Shown here: positions 47,500 through 55,953 of the stretch, in pieces
Layout of the letters: every line of letters begins with the position of its first letter
How positions within the stretch are numbered: the stretch's first letter is position 1
Source: Rhizobium rhizogenes NBRC 13257
Lineage (GTDB): Bacteria; Pseudomonadota; Alphaproteobacteria; Rhizobiales; Rhizobiaceae
Direction: 5' to 3'
Assembly: GCF_000696095.1 (NCBI RefSeq)
Contig: NZ_BAYX01000003.1
Span: 1 to 64,000, forward strand
DNA: 64,000 bases
Position numbers and translations under genes: made by a program
The notes under the pieces: model-generated
Database searches by the model: none
Told to the model about the DNA's origin: nothing
The model's input: the letters and a program-made list of their open reading frames with translations, nothing else

Positions 47500-48783
47500 C
47501 TAGAAGCGGTCGCTGGTCAGATGCGCGAGCTGAGCTCCGGCCTCGTAGTAGAGTTCTTTGGCGGCACGGAAGCTTGCGTCCTTGGGCTCGGTCAGCGGCA
47601 GGGGAAGCTCGGCTTCGCTGATATCGCCGAGGATATGGCGGGCGATGGTCTTGCCAAACACCGTGCCCGGCGCAATGCCCCGGCCATTATAGCCGGAAAA
47701 GCCGATGACGTTCTCCGCGAATTTATGGAAACGGGGGACAGCATCGTCGGTCATGCCGATCTTGCCGTACCATTCGTTTTCCAAGGCGATGTCACCGAGA
47801 TGCGGGAACAGCTTCTTCAATGACCGCCGCGCCCAGCTCCTGTGAACCGCAAGGCCGGTGTTGCGCAGTGCCCCGATGCTGCCGATCACAAGACGTCCGG
47901 CCTGGTCCATGCGGAAGGACGATAGGACTTCCTTCGTGTCCCAGCAGCCTTCGCGGCCAGGCAGGATCGATTTCCGCACATTGTCGCCGAGCGGCACGGT
48001 GGCGAAATTGAAATAGGGCAGATGCACCTGCTCGGTACGCACATGCTCCCAGGGGCCAGTGGAATAGGCGTCGGTCGCAACGACGATCCACTTGGCGGAG
48101 ACGGAGCCATGCGCCGTACTCACCTTCCATCCGTCGCCCTGGCGTTCGGTGGCGATGACGGCGCTGCCGGTAAAGATTTTCGTGCCCGCACGGATGGCGG
48201 CGTGCGCCAGGCCGCGCGCATAGGCAAGCGGCTGGATCGTGCCGGCGCGCGGATCGAACAACGATCCGGCATAGGCAGCGCTGCCGACGCGATGGGCAGT
48301 CTCTTCGGCAGACAGCAGTTGCACCGGGGCGCCACGGGCGGTCCATTGGCGATGCCGCTCCTGCAATTCTTTCAGGCCATCGGCGCCGACGGCCAGATGC
48401 AGTGTGCCGTTCTTTTCGATTTCGCAGGGGATTTCATATCTCTCGACAATCTCGCGCACCAGAAGCGGCGCGCCGCCAAGCAGATCGAGCGTCCGCTCGC
48501 CGTGGACCGGTCCGAGCACGCCGGGAATATCGTCCGGCATTACCCACATGCCGCCATTGATCAGGCCGACATTGCGGCCAGCACCACCAAAGCCGATCTC
48601 GACCGCCTCCAGAACCACCGCCGACTGACCGGCTTCAGTGAGATGCAGGGCTGCCGAGAGGCCAGTGTAACCGCCACCGACGACAACGACATCGGCGGTG
48701 AGATCGCCGGCAAGCGCTGGTGTCACAGGGCCGGCGGGCGCGGTCTTTTCCCAAAGGCCGTGGGAGCGGGGATTATTCAGCAT
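47500..48783 (-). CDS. amaA: FAD-dependent L-pipecolate oxidase-like protein
   Basis: This 427-residue DAO-fold oxidoreductase has the FAD-binding motif Val-Val-Val-Gly-Gly-Gly-Tyr-Thr-Gly-Leu-Ser (near 33-43) and a C-terminal Gly-Tyr-Asn-Gly-Arg-Gly-Ile-Ala-Pro-Gly-Thr typical of the family. The neighbouring aminoadipate-semialdehyde dehydrogenase and divergent LysR regulator reproduce the amaA-amaB arrangement known from Pseudomonas. There AmaA oxidises L-pipecolate to piperideine-6-carboxylate. AGGA lies just before ATG 48783. Other amine substrates, such as gamma-glutamyl-putrescine, cannot be excluded from sequence alone. Confidence 0.78.
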   Translation of the reverse strand: MLNNPRSHGLWEKTAPAGPVTPALAGDLTADVVVVGGGYTGLSAALHLTEAGQSAVVLEAVEIGFGGAGRNVGLINGGMWVMPDDIPGVLGPVHGERTLDLLGGAPLLVREIVERYEIPCEIEKNGTLHLAVGADGLKELQERHRQWTARGAPVQLLSAEETAHRVGSAAYAGSLFDPRAGTIQPLAYARGLAHAAIRAGTKIFTGSAVIATERQGDGWKVSTAHGSVSAKWIVVATDAYSTGPWEHVRTEQVHLPYFNFATVPLGDNVRKSILPGREGCWDTKEVLSSFRMDQAGRLVIGSIGALRNTGLAVHRSWARRSLKKLFPHLGDIALENEWYGKIGMTDDAVPRFHKFAENVIGFSGYNGRGIAPGTVFGKTIARHILGDISEAELPLPLTEPKDASFRAAKELYYEAGAQLAHLTSDRF

Positions 48784-49049
48784 CGATCCTGTCCATCAAT
48801 ACGAAAATATCGGGCAATGCCTGTGCGGCAAACTGGAACCGGCATCCTGAGAGACGCCTGGCCCGGCCGCAGCCTGTGTCTGAAGATGAAAGCAGTAGCC
48901 TGCATTGGACTATCTCGCAACGGTTGGTCAGATCGAAGGGGACGACGTTTGTGGAGATATGGCGACATCATTCCGATTTTTCCGCTTCTTCCCCTTTACG
49001 GCGCGGTTTTCGGGGAAGAAATTGATATTTCTTCAAGAGTTAATTCCGT

Positions 49050-49946
49050 ATGGGAATGAACATGATCACGCCGCGACGATTTCTGCCCTCCTTGTCCCTG
49101 CTGTCCGCTTTCGAGGCAGCGGCACGCACCGGCAGTGTTACCGTTGCGGCAAGAGAACTGGATCTGACCCAGAGCGCCGTCAGCCGCCAGATCAAGGCGC
49201 TGGAAGAGCAGCTTGGCGTGGAGCTGTTCGTGCGGGAGCGCCAGACCATCCGCCTGACGCTTGCCGGCGACAGCTATGCCCGCGAAATCCGCGAGGCATT
49301 GCGGCGGATTTCGTCGGCCTCGCTCGACCTGCGCGCCAACCCGAATGGCGGAACATTGAACGTGGCGATCCTGCCGACTTTCGGGACACGCTGGCTCGCC
49401 CCGAGGCTCGGCGATTTCCTTGCGACCAATCCGGGCATCACCATAAATCTGGTCACCCGTTTGTCACCATTCGATTTTCGGCTGGATTCGATCGACGCGG
49501 CCATCCATTTCGGCCATCCGCATTGGCCGGGCGCCGAACTTGCATTCCTGATGTCGGAGCGGACTATGCCGGCCTGCAGCCCCGATTTCCTCGCCCGCCA
49601 CCGACTGGTGGAGCCCGCCGATTTCCTGCAGGTGCCGCTGCTGCATCTGACAACCCGGCCGGATGCCTGGGAAAAATGGCTGGCCGCGAACGGCGCCCCT
49701 GCCTCCGGTGTGCGGGGCATGTTGTTCGATCAGTTTGCAACCGCCGCTCAGGCCGCCATCTCCGGCCTTGGCGTCGCCTTGCTGCCGACATTTCTCATCC
49801 AGGAGGAACTCAAGCGCGGGGAGCTGGTGGCGGCCTCGCCCAACGAACTGGAAAGCGACGAGCGCTATTATCTTGCCTGTCCGTTCGAGCGCCTGGCATA
49901 CCCGCCGCTTGTCCGTTTTCGCGAGTGGATTGTGAATCAGCGTTGA
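49050..49946 (+). CDS. LysR-family transcriptional regulator (GcvA-like)
   Basis: This 298-residue regulator has an N-terminal helix-turn-helix (Ser-Val-Thr-Val-Ala-Ala-Arg-Glu-Leu and Thr-Gln-Ser-Ala-Val-Ser-Arg-Gln-Ile near 27-50) and the LysR effector-binding domain (about 95-295). It is divergent from the amaA-amaB pair across 266 bp, the usual layout for a LysR activator and its target, so it probably responds to pipecolate or lysine intermediates. ATGs at 49050, 49056 and 49062 are all possible starts. Confidence 0.88.
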   Translation: MGMNMITPRRFLPSLSLLSAFEAAARTGSVTVAARELDLTQSAVSRQIKALEEQLGVELFVRERQTIRLTLAGDSYAREIREALRRISSASLDLRANPNGGTLNVAILPTFGTRWLAPRLGDFLATNPGITINLVTRLSPFDFRLDSIDAAIHFGHPHWPGAELAFLMSERTMPACSPDFLARHRLVEPADFLQVPLLHLTTRPDAWEKWLAANGAPASGVRGMLFDQFATAAQAAISGLGVALLPTFLIQEELKRGELVAASPNELESDERYYLACPFERLAYPPLVRFREWIVNQR

Positions 49947-50103
49947 AGGATCACACTGTCCCTGTGGAGAAGTCGAGGGTGCCTGCAAATTGAGGAATCT
50001 CTAATCGATTAAAATAAATTCAATCGTTTAAACCATTTAATGCTATGATTTACAAAGAATTTCTTTCGTGCCATCCAAAGAGCCTCACACCAAGGAGGTC
50101 CTG

Positions 50104-50280
50104 ATGCAAGAGCGTGAAGCCGTGCGGAACGAGATACCCTTACACGTCGTTGATCGTCTCGAAAGCGAGTGGCGGTCGGTGCAGGTCGAGCGCTCGTCGC
50201 TTGGACGCGCGCCGAAGACCGACACGGTCGACAGGGCTGCCACGATGCCGGTCGGCAATCTTGGAACAGCGAATAGCTGA
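50104..50280 (+). CDS. Small hypothetical protein (58 aa)
   Basis: An ATG at 50104 is preceded by a strong RBS (AAGGAGG, five bases spacing), which favours real translation. The product is polar and charged, rich in Glu, Arg and Val, with no membrane segment. I recognise no family. It lies between the LysR gene and the convergent ABC permease. The upstream 150 bp is unusually AT-rich and may hold its promoter. Confidence 0.55.
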   Translation: MQEREAVRNEIPLHVVDRLESEWRSVQVERSSLGRAPKTDTVDRAATMPVGNLGTANS

Positions 50281-50369
50281 CACTGACAGCCCCGTTTCCT
50301 CGTCGCATTCCTTGATCCTGTCGCTTACGGCAAGTCCGCTGGATATCCGCGAGCGACAGAGCCGGATGA

Positions 50370-51227
50370 CTATCCGCGCCAGTTCAGGAAGCGCCGTTCG
50401 ATCTGGCCGATGACGAAGTTCACGATCAGGCCCATCATCGACAAGATGGCGACGCCGGTGAACAGCTTTTCAAGATCATAAAGCGAGCCCGCTTCGAGGA
50501 TATAGGCGCCGACGCCGAACTGCGCGCCGAGCATTTCTGCGGCAACCAGCAGGATAATCGCGATCGAGATCGAGACGCGAAGACCGGAAAGAATGGCCGG
50601 GAAAGCGCCCGGCAGGACGATTTTCCGGACGATCGACCACCAGCTCAAGCCGAAGCTCTGGCCCATGCGGATCAGCGAACGGTCGACATTGTCGACCGCG
50701 CCGTAGGTGGCAACGACCGTGGGCGTGAATGTCCCGAAGGCGATCAGCGCGTATTTCGAGGTTTCGTCGATCCCGAACCAAATGACGAACAGGGGCAGCA
50801 GGGCGATCTTCGGGATCGGAAACAACGCCGCCACAAGCGGTACGAGACCAGCGCGGACATGGCTGAAAAGGCCGATGCAAACGCCGATCGAGATGCCGGC
50901 AGTGATACCGAGGGTGGCGCCGACGAAAAGCCGCTGTAGCGACGGCAGCAGATGCTGCCAGAGCAGCCCGGTCCGCCAGAGCTGGAGGAAGGTCTCGAGA
51001 ACCGCCGACGGTCGCGGCAGCGTCAGGTTAGAGATGATGCCGGTGCGAGTGCCGATTTCGGCAAGTGCGATCAGGATGACGAAAACGGCGATCGCCATAC
51101 CGCGAACCGGCGTCGGGGCAAAGCCGCCGCCGCGAAAGTCGACAGCGCGAACCGGAGGCGCAATCGTGCCGGTATTGTCGTCACCGGCCATGTCTGACGG
51201 CGTTGAAAATGTGGTGATGTCAGACAT
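50370..51227 (-). CDS. ABC transporter permease (SsuC/TauC type)
   Basis: This 285-residue permease has a polar N-terminus (1-45), then about six hydrophobic segments and the coupling-loop region near 185-205. Its start overlaps the end of the ATPase gene by 8 bp. It is the last gene of an operon reading binding protein, ATPase, permease. The dehalogenase-like hydrolase upstream on the same strand suggests the cargo could be a halogenated or simple carboxylate, which is only an inference. Confidence 0.88.
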   Translation of the reverse strand: MSDITTFSTPSDMAGDDNTGTIAPPVRAVDFRGGGFAPTPVRGMAIAVFVILIALAEIGTRTGIISNLTLPRPSAVLETFLQLWRTGLLWQHLLPSLQRLFVGATLGITAGISIGVCIGLFSHVRAGLVPLVAALFPIPKIALLPLFVIWFGIDETSKYALIAFGTFTPTVVATYGAVDNVDRSLIRMGQSFGLSWWSIVRKIVLPGAFPAILSGLRVSISIAIILLVAAEMLGAQFGVGAYILEAGSLYDLEKLFTGVAILSMMGLIVNFVIGQIERRFLNWRG

Positions 51228-51987
51228 TGACCAGCTCCTTGTCGGCGGCCATGGCCTCTTCCCGCATCAGCTCCCAGAGCTGCTTCTGCTTTTCCTCCAG
51301 CACCGGATCGCCGAGATGGCGGTCGGCAAGCGGAATATCGATATCGACGATGTCGCGAATACGTCCGGGACGACGGGAGAGGACGACGACACGGTGACCC
51401 AGCCGCACAGCCTCGTTGAGGTTGTGGGTAACGTAGACCGACGTGAAGGGCTGGCGGGTCCAGAGCGAAATCAGGTCGTCCATCAGCAGTTCGCGGGTTT
51501 GGCTGTCGAGCGCCGAGAGCGGCTCGTCCATGAGCATGACAGCGGGGCGAACGGCAAGGGCGCGGCTGATGGCCACGCGCTGGCGCATGCCTCCGGAGAG
51601 TTGCTTGGGAAGCGTGCGCCGAAATTCGGAAAGGCGCGTGCGTTCCAGGACATCCGTGACGATCGCGTCCATCTCGCGTTTGCCGATGCCATGATCCTCG
51701 AGCACCAGCTTGATATTGCCTTCGACCGTGCGCCAAGGCAGCAGGGCAAAGTGCTGGAACACATAGGTTAGCGGATTGAGCGAACCCGCTGGCGGGTTGC
51801 CGATTTGCAGGACCTCGCCGGATGAGGGGCGTTCGAGGCCGCCGAGGAAGCGTAGCAGTGTGGACTTGCCGCATCCGGACGGGCCGATCAGACAGACGAT
51901 CTGGCCCTGCGGGATGTCAAGGGAAATGTCCTTCAGAACCTCGACGGATCCGTATCGGTGGCTGATATTCTTGAGCTTCAGGTCCAT
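51220..51987 (-). CDS. ABC transporter ATP-binding protein (SsuB/TauB type)
   Basis: This 255-residue ATPase has Walker A Gly-Pro-Ser-Gly-Cys-Gly-Lys-Ser-Thr (near 37-45), signature Leu-Ser-Gly-Gly-Met-Arg-Gln (near 131), Walker B Val-Met-Leu-Met-Asp-Glu-Pro (near 153) and switch His in Val-Thr-His-Asn. Asn replaces the usual Asp after that His. The frame opens at 52023, but ATG 51987 has GGAGG about five bases upstream. It belongs to the sulfonate/nitrate/taurine subfamily. Confidence 0.9.
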   Translation of the reverse strand: MDLKLKNISHRYGSVEVLKDISLDIPQGQIVCLIGPSGCGKSTLLRFLGGLERPSSGEVLQIGNPPAGSLNPLTYVFQHFALLPWRTVEGNIKLVLEDHGIGKREMDAIVTDVLERTRLSEFRRTLPKQLSGGMRQRVAISRALAVRPAVMLMDEPLSALDSQTRELLMDDLISLWTRQPFTSVYVTHNLNEAVRLGHRVVVLSRRPGRIRDIVDIDIPLADRHLGDPVLEEKQKQLWELMREEAMAADKELVNV

Positions 51988-52036
51988 ATGTCCTCCAGGC
52001 GGGAGCCTTGAGAGCCCCTGCATTCAGCCTCGGTCG

Positions 52037-53059
52037 TCAGATGGTCTTGACGTAGGACGTGTCGAAGAGCTGCTCGTTGGTGATCGCTTCCTTGACCATG
52101 CCTTCGGACTTGAACCATTCGAGCTGCTCCACGCAGCTGCCGAGCGAGAGTGCCAGGCCGTTGTTGATACGCATCGCGCCGTCGATCAGGTTCTGCTTGG
52201 CGGTTTCGAAGGGGCTGTCGCTTTCGACGTATTTGTGAACGATCTTCGCCAGGTCGTCGCGCTCGGCGTCGTTGGCCTTGTTGTCGACGAAGGCCGCATT
52301 GTAGTCCGCAATCGCCTTGGAATAGGCTTTGACGAAGGCCTCTGTCAGCTCGCGCTCGTTCTTGGCATTCTTGGTTGAGGTAAAGGCCGTCGTCACCTGG
52401 TAGTTCGGCGCATAGTCGGAGACGAGGCCTATCTGCTTGGCAGCACCTTCCCGGAGCATCTGCTTGGCCACATTCGGCTGGATCGCCCAGGCATCGATCT
52501 GCCCGGTCGACAGCGCGCCGACGATGGCGCCGAGCTTTTGTAGCGGGCGAAGCTGGATGTCCGAGAGCTTGATATTGTTCGCCTGCGCGATCTTGTGGAT
52601 CATGAAATGGAAGGACGAGCCGGCTGTGGTGATGCCGAAGCTCTTGCCGGCAAGCTTTGACGGATCCGTCAGGCCTGCATCATAGGCCTTGTTCGAGGCG
52701 AGGATGATGGCGCCGACCGTTCCCTTTTCCTCGGTGAGCGCACCGCCTATCACCTTGACCGCGTCCTTCTGCGCCAGGCTGATGAGGCCGCCGCTCATGG
52801 CGGTCACGCCGAAATCCGCGTCGCCGGAGGCAATCGCCACCGCCATGGGCTGGGCGGCTTCGAAGAATTTCAGGTCGATGTCGAGCCCGACTTCCTTGTA
52901 ATAGCCGCGTTCATAGGCAATGAAGCTCGGCGCGTGGCTGGCAAGATGCAGCACCGCAAGATTGCGGGTTGCCGCGCGCGCCGGCATGCCGAAGGCGGTG
53001 GCAGCGCCAACGGCGCCCATGCCGATAAGCGCCTGACGGCGGTTCAAGGTAAGCGTCAT
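52037..53059 (-). CDS. ABC transporter substrate-binding protein (NrtA/SsuA type)
   Basis: This 340-residue periplasmic protein has a Tat-like signal (Asn-Arg-Arg-Gln-Ala-Leu-Ile-Gly near residue 6, then an Ala/Gly-rich core to about 30). The frame opens at 53134, but ATG 53059 follows GGAGGAG by 8 nt. Family features include Asp-Ala-Asp-Phe-Gly-Val-Thr-Ala near 85 and Leu-Ala-Gly-Lys-Ser-Phe-Gly-Ile near 137. It heads the three-gene transporter operon, 147 bp after the hydrolase start region. The ligand is unknown. Confidence 0.88.
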   Translation of the reverse strand: MTLTLNRRQALIGMGAVGAATAFGMPARAATRNLAVLHLASHAPSFIAYERGYYKEVGLDIDLKFFEAAQPMAVAIASGDADFGVTAMSGGLISLAQKDAVKVIGGALTEEKGTVGAIILASNKAYDAGLTDPSKLAGKSFGITTAGSSFHFMIHKIAQANNIKLSDIQLRPLQKLGAIVGALSTGQIDAWAIQPNVAKQMLREGAAKQIGLVSDYAPNYQVTTAFTSTKNAKNERELTEAFVKAYSKAIADYNAAFVDNKANDAERDDLAKIVHKYVESDSPFETAKQNLIDGAMRINNGLALSLGSCVEQLEWFKSEGMVKEAITNEQLFDTSYVKTI

Positions 53060-53206
53060 TCCGGTATCTCCTCCGATGGGGCAGCGCCTGGGGCGTCTTC
53101 GCTCCTGTTTGCCATTGGCTGTCGCGGAAGGCAACCAACCGTGACCATGTCTCCGGTACCTTCTGCGCCTAAGCTTCAGGCAAGGAGGCAGGCTACCCGT
53201 CGGATG

Positions 53207-54109
53207 TCATCGAGCGATCTTCTCCAGGAAGGGCAGCAGCGCGCCGAGCACCTCCTCGGCTGCGGTTTCAGGCAGCAGGTGGCCGCCGCCAATGCCGATG
53301 TCTTCGACATTTTCCGCCCAGTCCGCCCATATGTTCAATGGTTCCCGGCCGCCGCCATAGAGCCGTCCTGCTTCGGACAGAACAAGGACCGGTGCCTGGA
53401 TCTTGCGCCCGGATGCGCGATCAATGAGATCGTCGGCATCATCGATAGTGGCGCCGGCCCTGTAGTCCTCGCACATGGCGTGCCGCACCTCCTCCCTGTC
53501 GAATGCGGCCCGATAGTCTTCGAGCGCCAGCGGGTGAAGCCGGTCGATACCGAGAGCCATCTTGTCGAGGGTGAGGTCGATCAGGAAGCGCGGGTCCGCC
53601 GCCATCAATTTTTCGGGCAGGGGCGCGGGCTGCGCCATCATGAACCAATGCCAGGCGCCCATGCCGAAAGTCTTGCTGGCACCCTCCCACATCTCCGGCG
53701 TCGGCACCACCGTCACCGACACGAGCGCAGTCACCGCTTCCGGATAGTCGAGTGCCATGCGGTAGGCGACACGGCCGCCACGGTCGTGGCCGACGACGGC
53801 GAAGCGTTCATGTCCGAGTGCTTTCATCATCTCATGCAGGCATTTCGCCATCCGGCGTTTTGACCCGGCACCTTCGGTGTCAGCGACAAGGTGGCTGTCT
53901 CCGTAGCCGGGCAGGTCCGGGATGACCACGCTGTAGTGGGTTGCGAGAACCGGTGCGATGCGATGCCAGGCAGAGCGTGTCTCCGGATAGCCATGCAGAA
54001 GCAGGACCGCCGGCCCCGAACCGCCGGTCAGCACAGCCAACTCGGCTTGGGCTGTCTCGATGCGCCTGTCCTCGAAATCGGGGAAAAGCGTATTTGCGTG
54101 TCGATACAT
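53207..54109 (-). CDS. Alpha/beta hydrolase, fluoroacetate (haloacetate) dehalogenase-like
   Basis: This 300-residue enzyme has the Gly-His-Asp-Arg-Gly-Gly-Arg nucleophile elbow (Asp nucleophile near 109). The two Arg residues match the carboxylate-binding pair of fluoroacetate dehalogenase. Further matches are His-Trp followed by Ala-Gln-Pro-Ala-Pro-Leu-Pro-Glu (halide-site His and Trp, near 153-166), the halide-site Tyr in Glu-Asp-Tyr-Arg-Ala-Gly-Ala (near 217), and the catalytic His in Gly-Gly-Gly-His-Leu-Leu-Pro-Glu near 278. So all key dehalogenase residues I know are present. It lies upstream of an organic-anion-type ABC operon on the same strand. Confidence 0.82.
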   Translation of the reverse strand: MYRHANTLFPDFEDRRIETAQAELAVLTGGSGPAVLLLHGYPETRSAWHRIAPVLATHYSVVIPDLPGYGDSHLVADTEGAGSKRRMAKCLHEMMKALGHERFAVVGHDRGGRVAYRMALDYPEAVTALVSVTVVPTPEMWEGASKTFGMGAWHWFMMAQPAPLPEKLMAADPRFLIDLTLDKMALGIDRLHPLALEDYRAAFDREEVRHAMCEDYRAGATIDDADDLIDRASGRKIQAPVLVLSEAGRLYGGGREPLNIWADWAENVEDIGIGGGHLLPETAAEEVLGALLPFLEKIAR

Positions 54110-54133
54110 GGCTTAATTTTCCTGCTGGAGTGG

Positions 54134-54841
54134 TTACGGCACTTGCCTGATACGGCCGCTGCCTCTGATTTCCGAACGGCGTAAGATCGGACGGCCGAAG
54201 AGCTCGACGTTGCCGCTTCCGGAAATCGAGACGTCCGCATCCGCTTGCGCGGCAAGTTGCACATCGCCACTGCCGCGAACCTTGATCTCAGCGGATTTGG
54301 CGGTCAGGTTTTTGAGGCGCGCCGCGCCCGAACCCGAGATATCCAGGTCGACCGTATCGGCGGCTCCGGTGGCGGCAACGCTGCCGCTTCCCCGGATGCT
54401 CAGCCGCAGCAGAGGCTGGTTGATCTGCGACAGGGTAAGATTACCGCTGCCGAGCAATTTCCAGTCGGCTATCGCCGGTCCTGACAGGCTGACATCGAGC
54501 CGGGTGTCAACCCAGCCCGGATCGCAATCCAGGCTCAGCTTTCCGCCTTCCATCCGCACATGGTCGAGAAGGGCGGGATCGCCGCTGATGATTGCCTCCG
54601 CCTTGTCTCCCGGCTGGTAGCGGACCGAGGCCGGCAGGTTGATCACCAGCCTGTCGACGGCGGTAAAGGGCAGGATAACCTGCTGGCTGGTGGATGCGGC
54701 TGATCCGCAGGTGGACGGCATCGCCCCCCACAAATGCCTCGCCTCGGCCCAATCCCGTCCGGACAGTCCGATACCCAGCGCCAGAAAGACGACTGCACCG
54801 ATCAATCCCGCTGTCGCGATAAATGCCAACTTTCCAGTCAT
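54134..54841 (-). CDS. DUF2807 (GIN domain) putative auto-transporter adhesin-head protein
   Basis: This 235-residue protein has an N-terminal hydrophobic segment (about 5-26, signal or anchor) and a DUF2807-type right-handed beta-solenoid. The solenoid shows repeated Gly-Ser-Gly turns (Gly-Ser-Gly-Asn, Gly-Ser-Gly-Ser-Val, Ser-Gly-Ser-Gly, Gly-Ser-Gly-Asp-Val) between about 130 and 230. Such proteins often follow PadR and DUF1700 genes, as here. The function is unknown; an exported envelope role is likely. It is the last gene of the three-gene set. Confidence 0.82.
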   Translation of the reverse strand: MTGKLAFIATAGLIGAVVFLALGIGLSGRDWAEARHLWGAMPSTCGSAASTSQQVILPFTAVDRLVINLPASVRYQPGDKAEAIISGDPALLDHVRMEGGKLSLDCDPGWVDTRLDVSLSGPAIADWKLLGSGNLTLSQINQPLLRLSIRGSGSVAATGAADTVDLDISGSGAARLKNLTAKSAEIKVRGSGDVQLAAQADADVSISGSGNVELFGRPILRRSEIRGSGRIRQVP

Positions 54842-54875
54842 TGTCCCGTTCCTTCAACGTGGTGTCATGCAACGC

Positions 54876-55445
54876 TCAGGCGCGCTGGTCCAGTTCAGCC
54901 AGGCGGAAATGCAGCCTGGCATAATGGCCAAGCATGCGTATGCCCGCGCCCAGTCCCATCAACAGCAAGGCGCCGCCGCCCAGGAGGCAGCTCACCAGTC
55001 CGGCGCCGATGAGCAGGCGCGCTATTATTCCGATGATCGGTCCGCCGAAGTCGAACAGCAGCGTGGTCAAGATGATCTTCACCCCGACCGCGCCGATGAC
55101 CGCCAGAGCAATCGCAAGGCCAAAGGTGATGACAACCGTCACAAGGAGCAGCGGCAGCAGGAAAAGGATATCGACGATGGCTAGGCCGGCCAAGGCCATC
55201 GCGGCCGCCAACATGTTCGACATGCTCCAATGGGCCTCGAAACGGCGCAGCCCAGCCTCGGCTCGCAGTTCCCTGGCAATTCTGGCAGGATCGCCCAATG
55301 CCGCCGCGACCTCCGCCTCGCTGCGGCCGGAAGCATCGGATTCGGCGAAATGGGCAGCGTAGTCGGCGACGATATCCTCGATCTCTTGAGGCGGCAGGCC
55401 GGCAAGCCCCAGTCTCAGCGTGCGCAAAAAGGCGTCCCTGGTCAT
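54876..55445 (-). CDS. DUF1700/HAAS-domain membrane protein
   Basis: The N-terminal 65 residues form the HAAS domain, with the Leu-Pro-Pro-Gln-Glu-Ile-Glu-Asp-Ile-Val-x-Asp-Tyr-x-x-His-Phe motif. Three to four hydrophobic segments follow (about 78-170). Proteins of this type are encoded after PadR regulators and are thought to take part in envelope-stress control. Its start overlaps the PadR stop (ATGA, 55442-55445), so the two are coupled. Confidence 0.85.
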   Translation of the reverse strand: MTRDAFLRTLRLGLAGLPPQEIEDIVADYAAHFAESDASGRSEAEVAAALGDPARIARELRAEAGLRRFEAHWSMSNMLAAAMALAGLAIVDILFLLPLLLVTVVITFGLAIALAVIGAVGVKIILTTLLFDFGGPIIGIIARLLIGAGLVSCLLGGGALLLMGLGAGIRMLGHYARLHFRLAELDQRA

Positions 55446-55768
55446 GGCAAATCCTCAAGAAGTTTATCGACGGCGCCCGCAAAGGAACGCCAGTCGCGGC
55501 GATGCGCTTCGAAAATCGTCCGGCCGAGCGGCGTGAGCCGGTAATACTTGCGGGGTGGACCGTTGCTCGATTCGACGATGCGAGTGGCCACCAGGCCGTC
55601 ATTCTGCATCCGTCGCATCAGTGGATAGATCGTACCTTCCCCCATGCCGACGGCGGTAACCAGCGTGCTGGCGATTTCATAACCGTAGCTTTCACCCCGC
55701 GACAGCACGGCCAGGACGCAGAGGTCAAGGGCGCCTTTTCGCAATTGGACTTGGATAGAGTCGGTCAT
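55442..55768 (-). CDS. PadR-family transcriptional regulator
   Basis: This 108-residue winged-helix protein has the PadR core: Leu-Arg-Lys-Gly-Ala-Leu-Asp-Leu-Cys-Val-Leu near residue 9, Tyr-Gly-Tyr-Glu-Ile near 29, Glu-Gly-Thr-Ile-Tyr-Pro-Leu near 44 and Arg-Lys-Tyr-Tyr-Arg-Leu-Thr near 72. The frame opens at 55801, but ATG 55768 has GAGG six bases upstream. It probably represses its own operon (PadR, HAAS, DUF2807). Confidence 0.9.
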   Translation of the reverse strand: MTDSIQVQLRKGALDLCVLAVLSRGESYGYEIASTLVTAVGMGEGTIYPLMRRMQNDGLVATRIVESSNGPPRKYYRLTPLGRTIFEAHRRDWRSFAGAVDKLLEDLP

Positions 55769-55786
55769 GAATGCCTCGGGTTTACA

Positions 55787-55796
55787 ATATGCATAT
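55787..55796. promoter_or_regulatory. Palindrome in the PadR promoter region
   Basis: A 10-bp palindrome ATATGCATAT lies about 20 bp upstream of the padR start, inside an AT-rich patch that stands out from its surroundings. It is well placed for autoregulation by PadR. Confidence 0.35.
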
Positions 55797-55953
55797 AACA
55801 AGCTATCTGTTTATGCAAGGTAGTGGATCGGCTTTGTGAAGTTGCTCGTCGGTAATCCCGACGCGACCACGGTCGTTCATGGCTGGCTCGCATGGTTACG
55901 GCCGCAACTGCAACCCTACCGGCTCGTACCTCTCGTCAAACGGAGCAATGACA

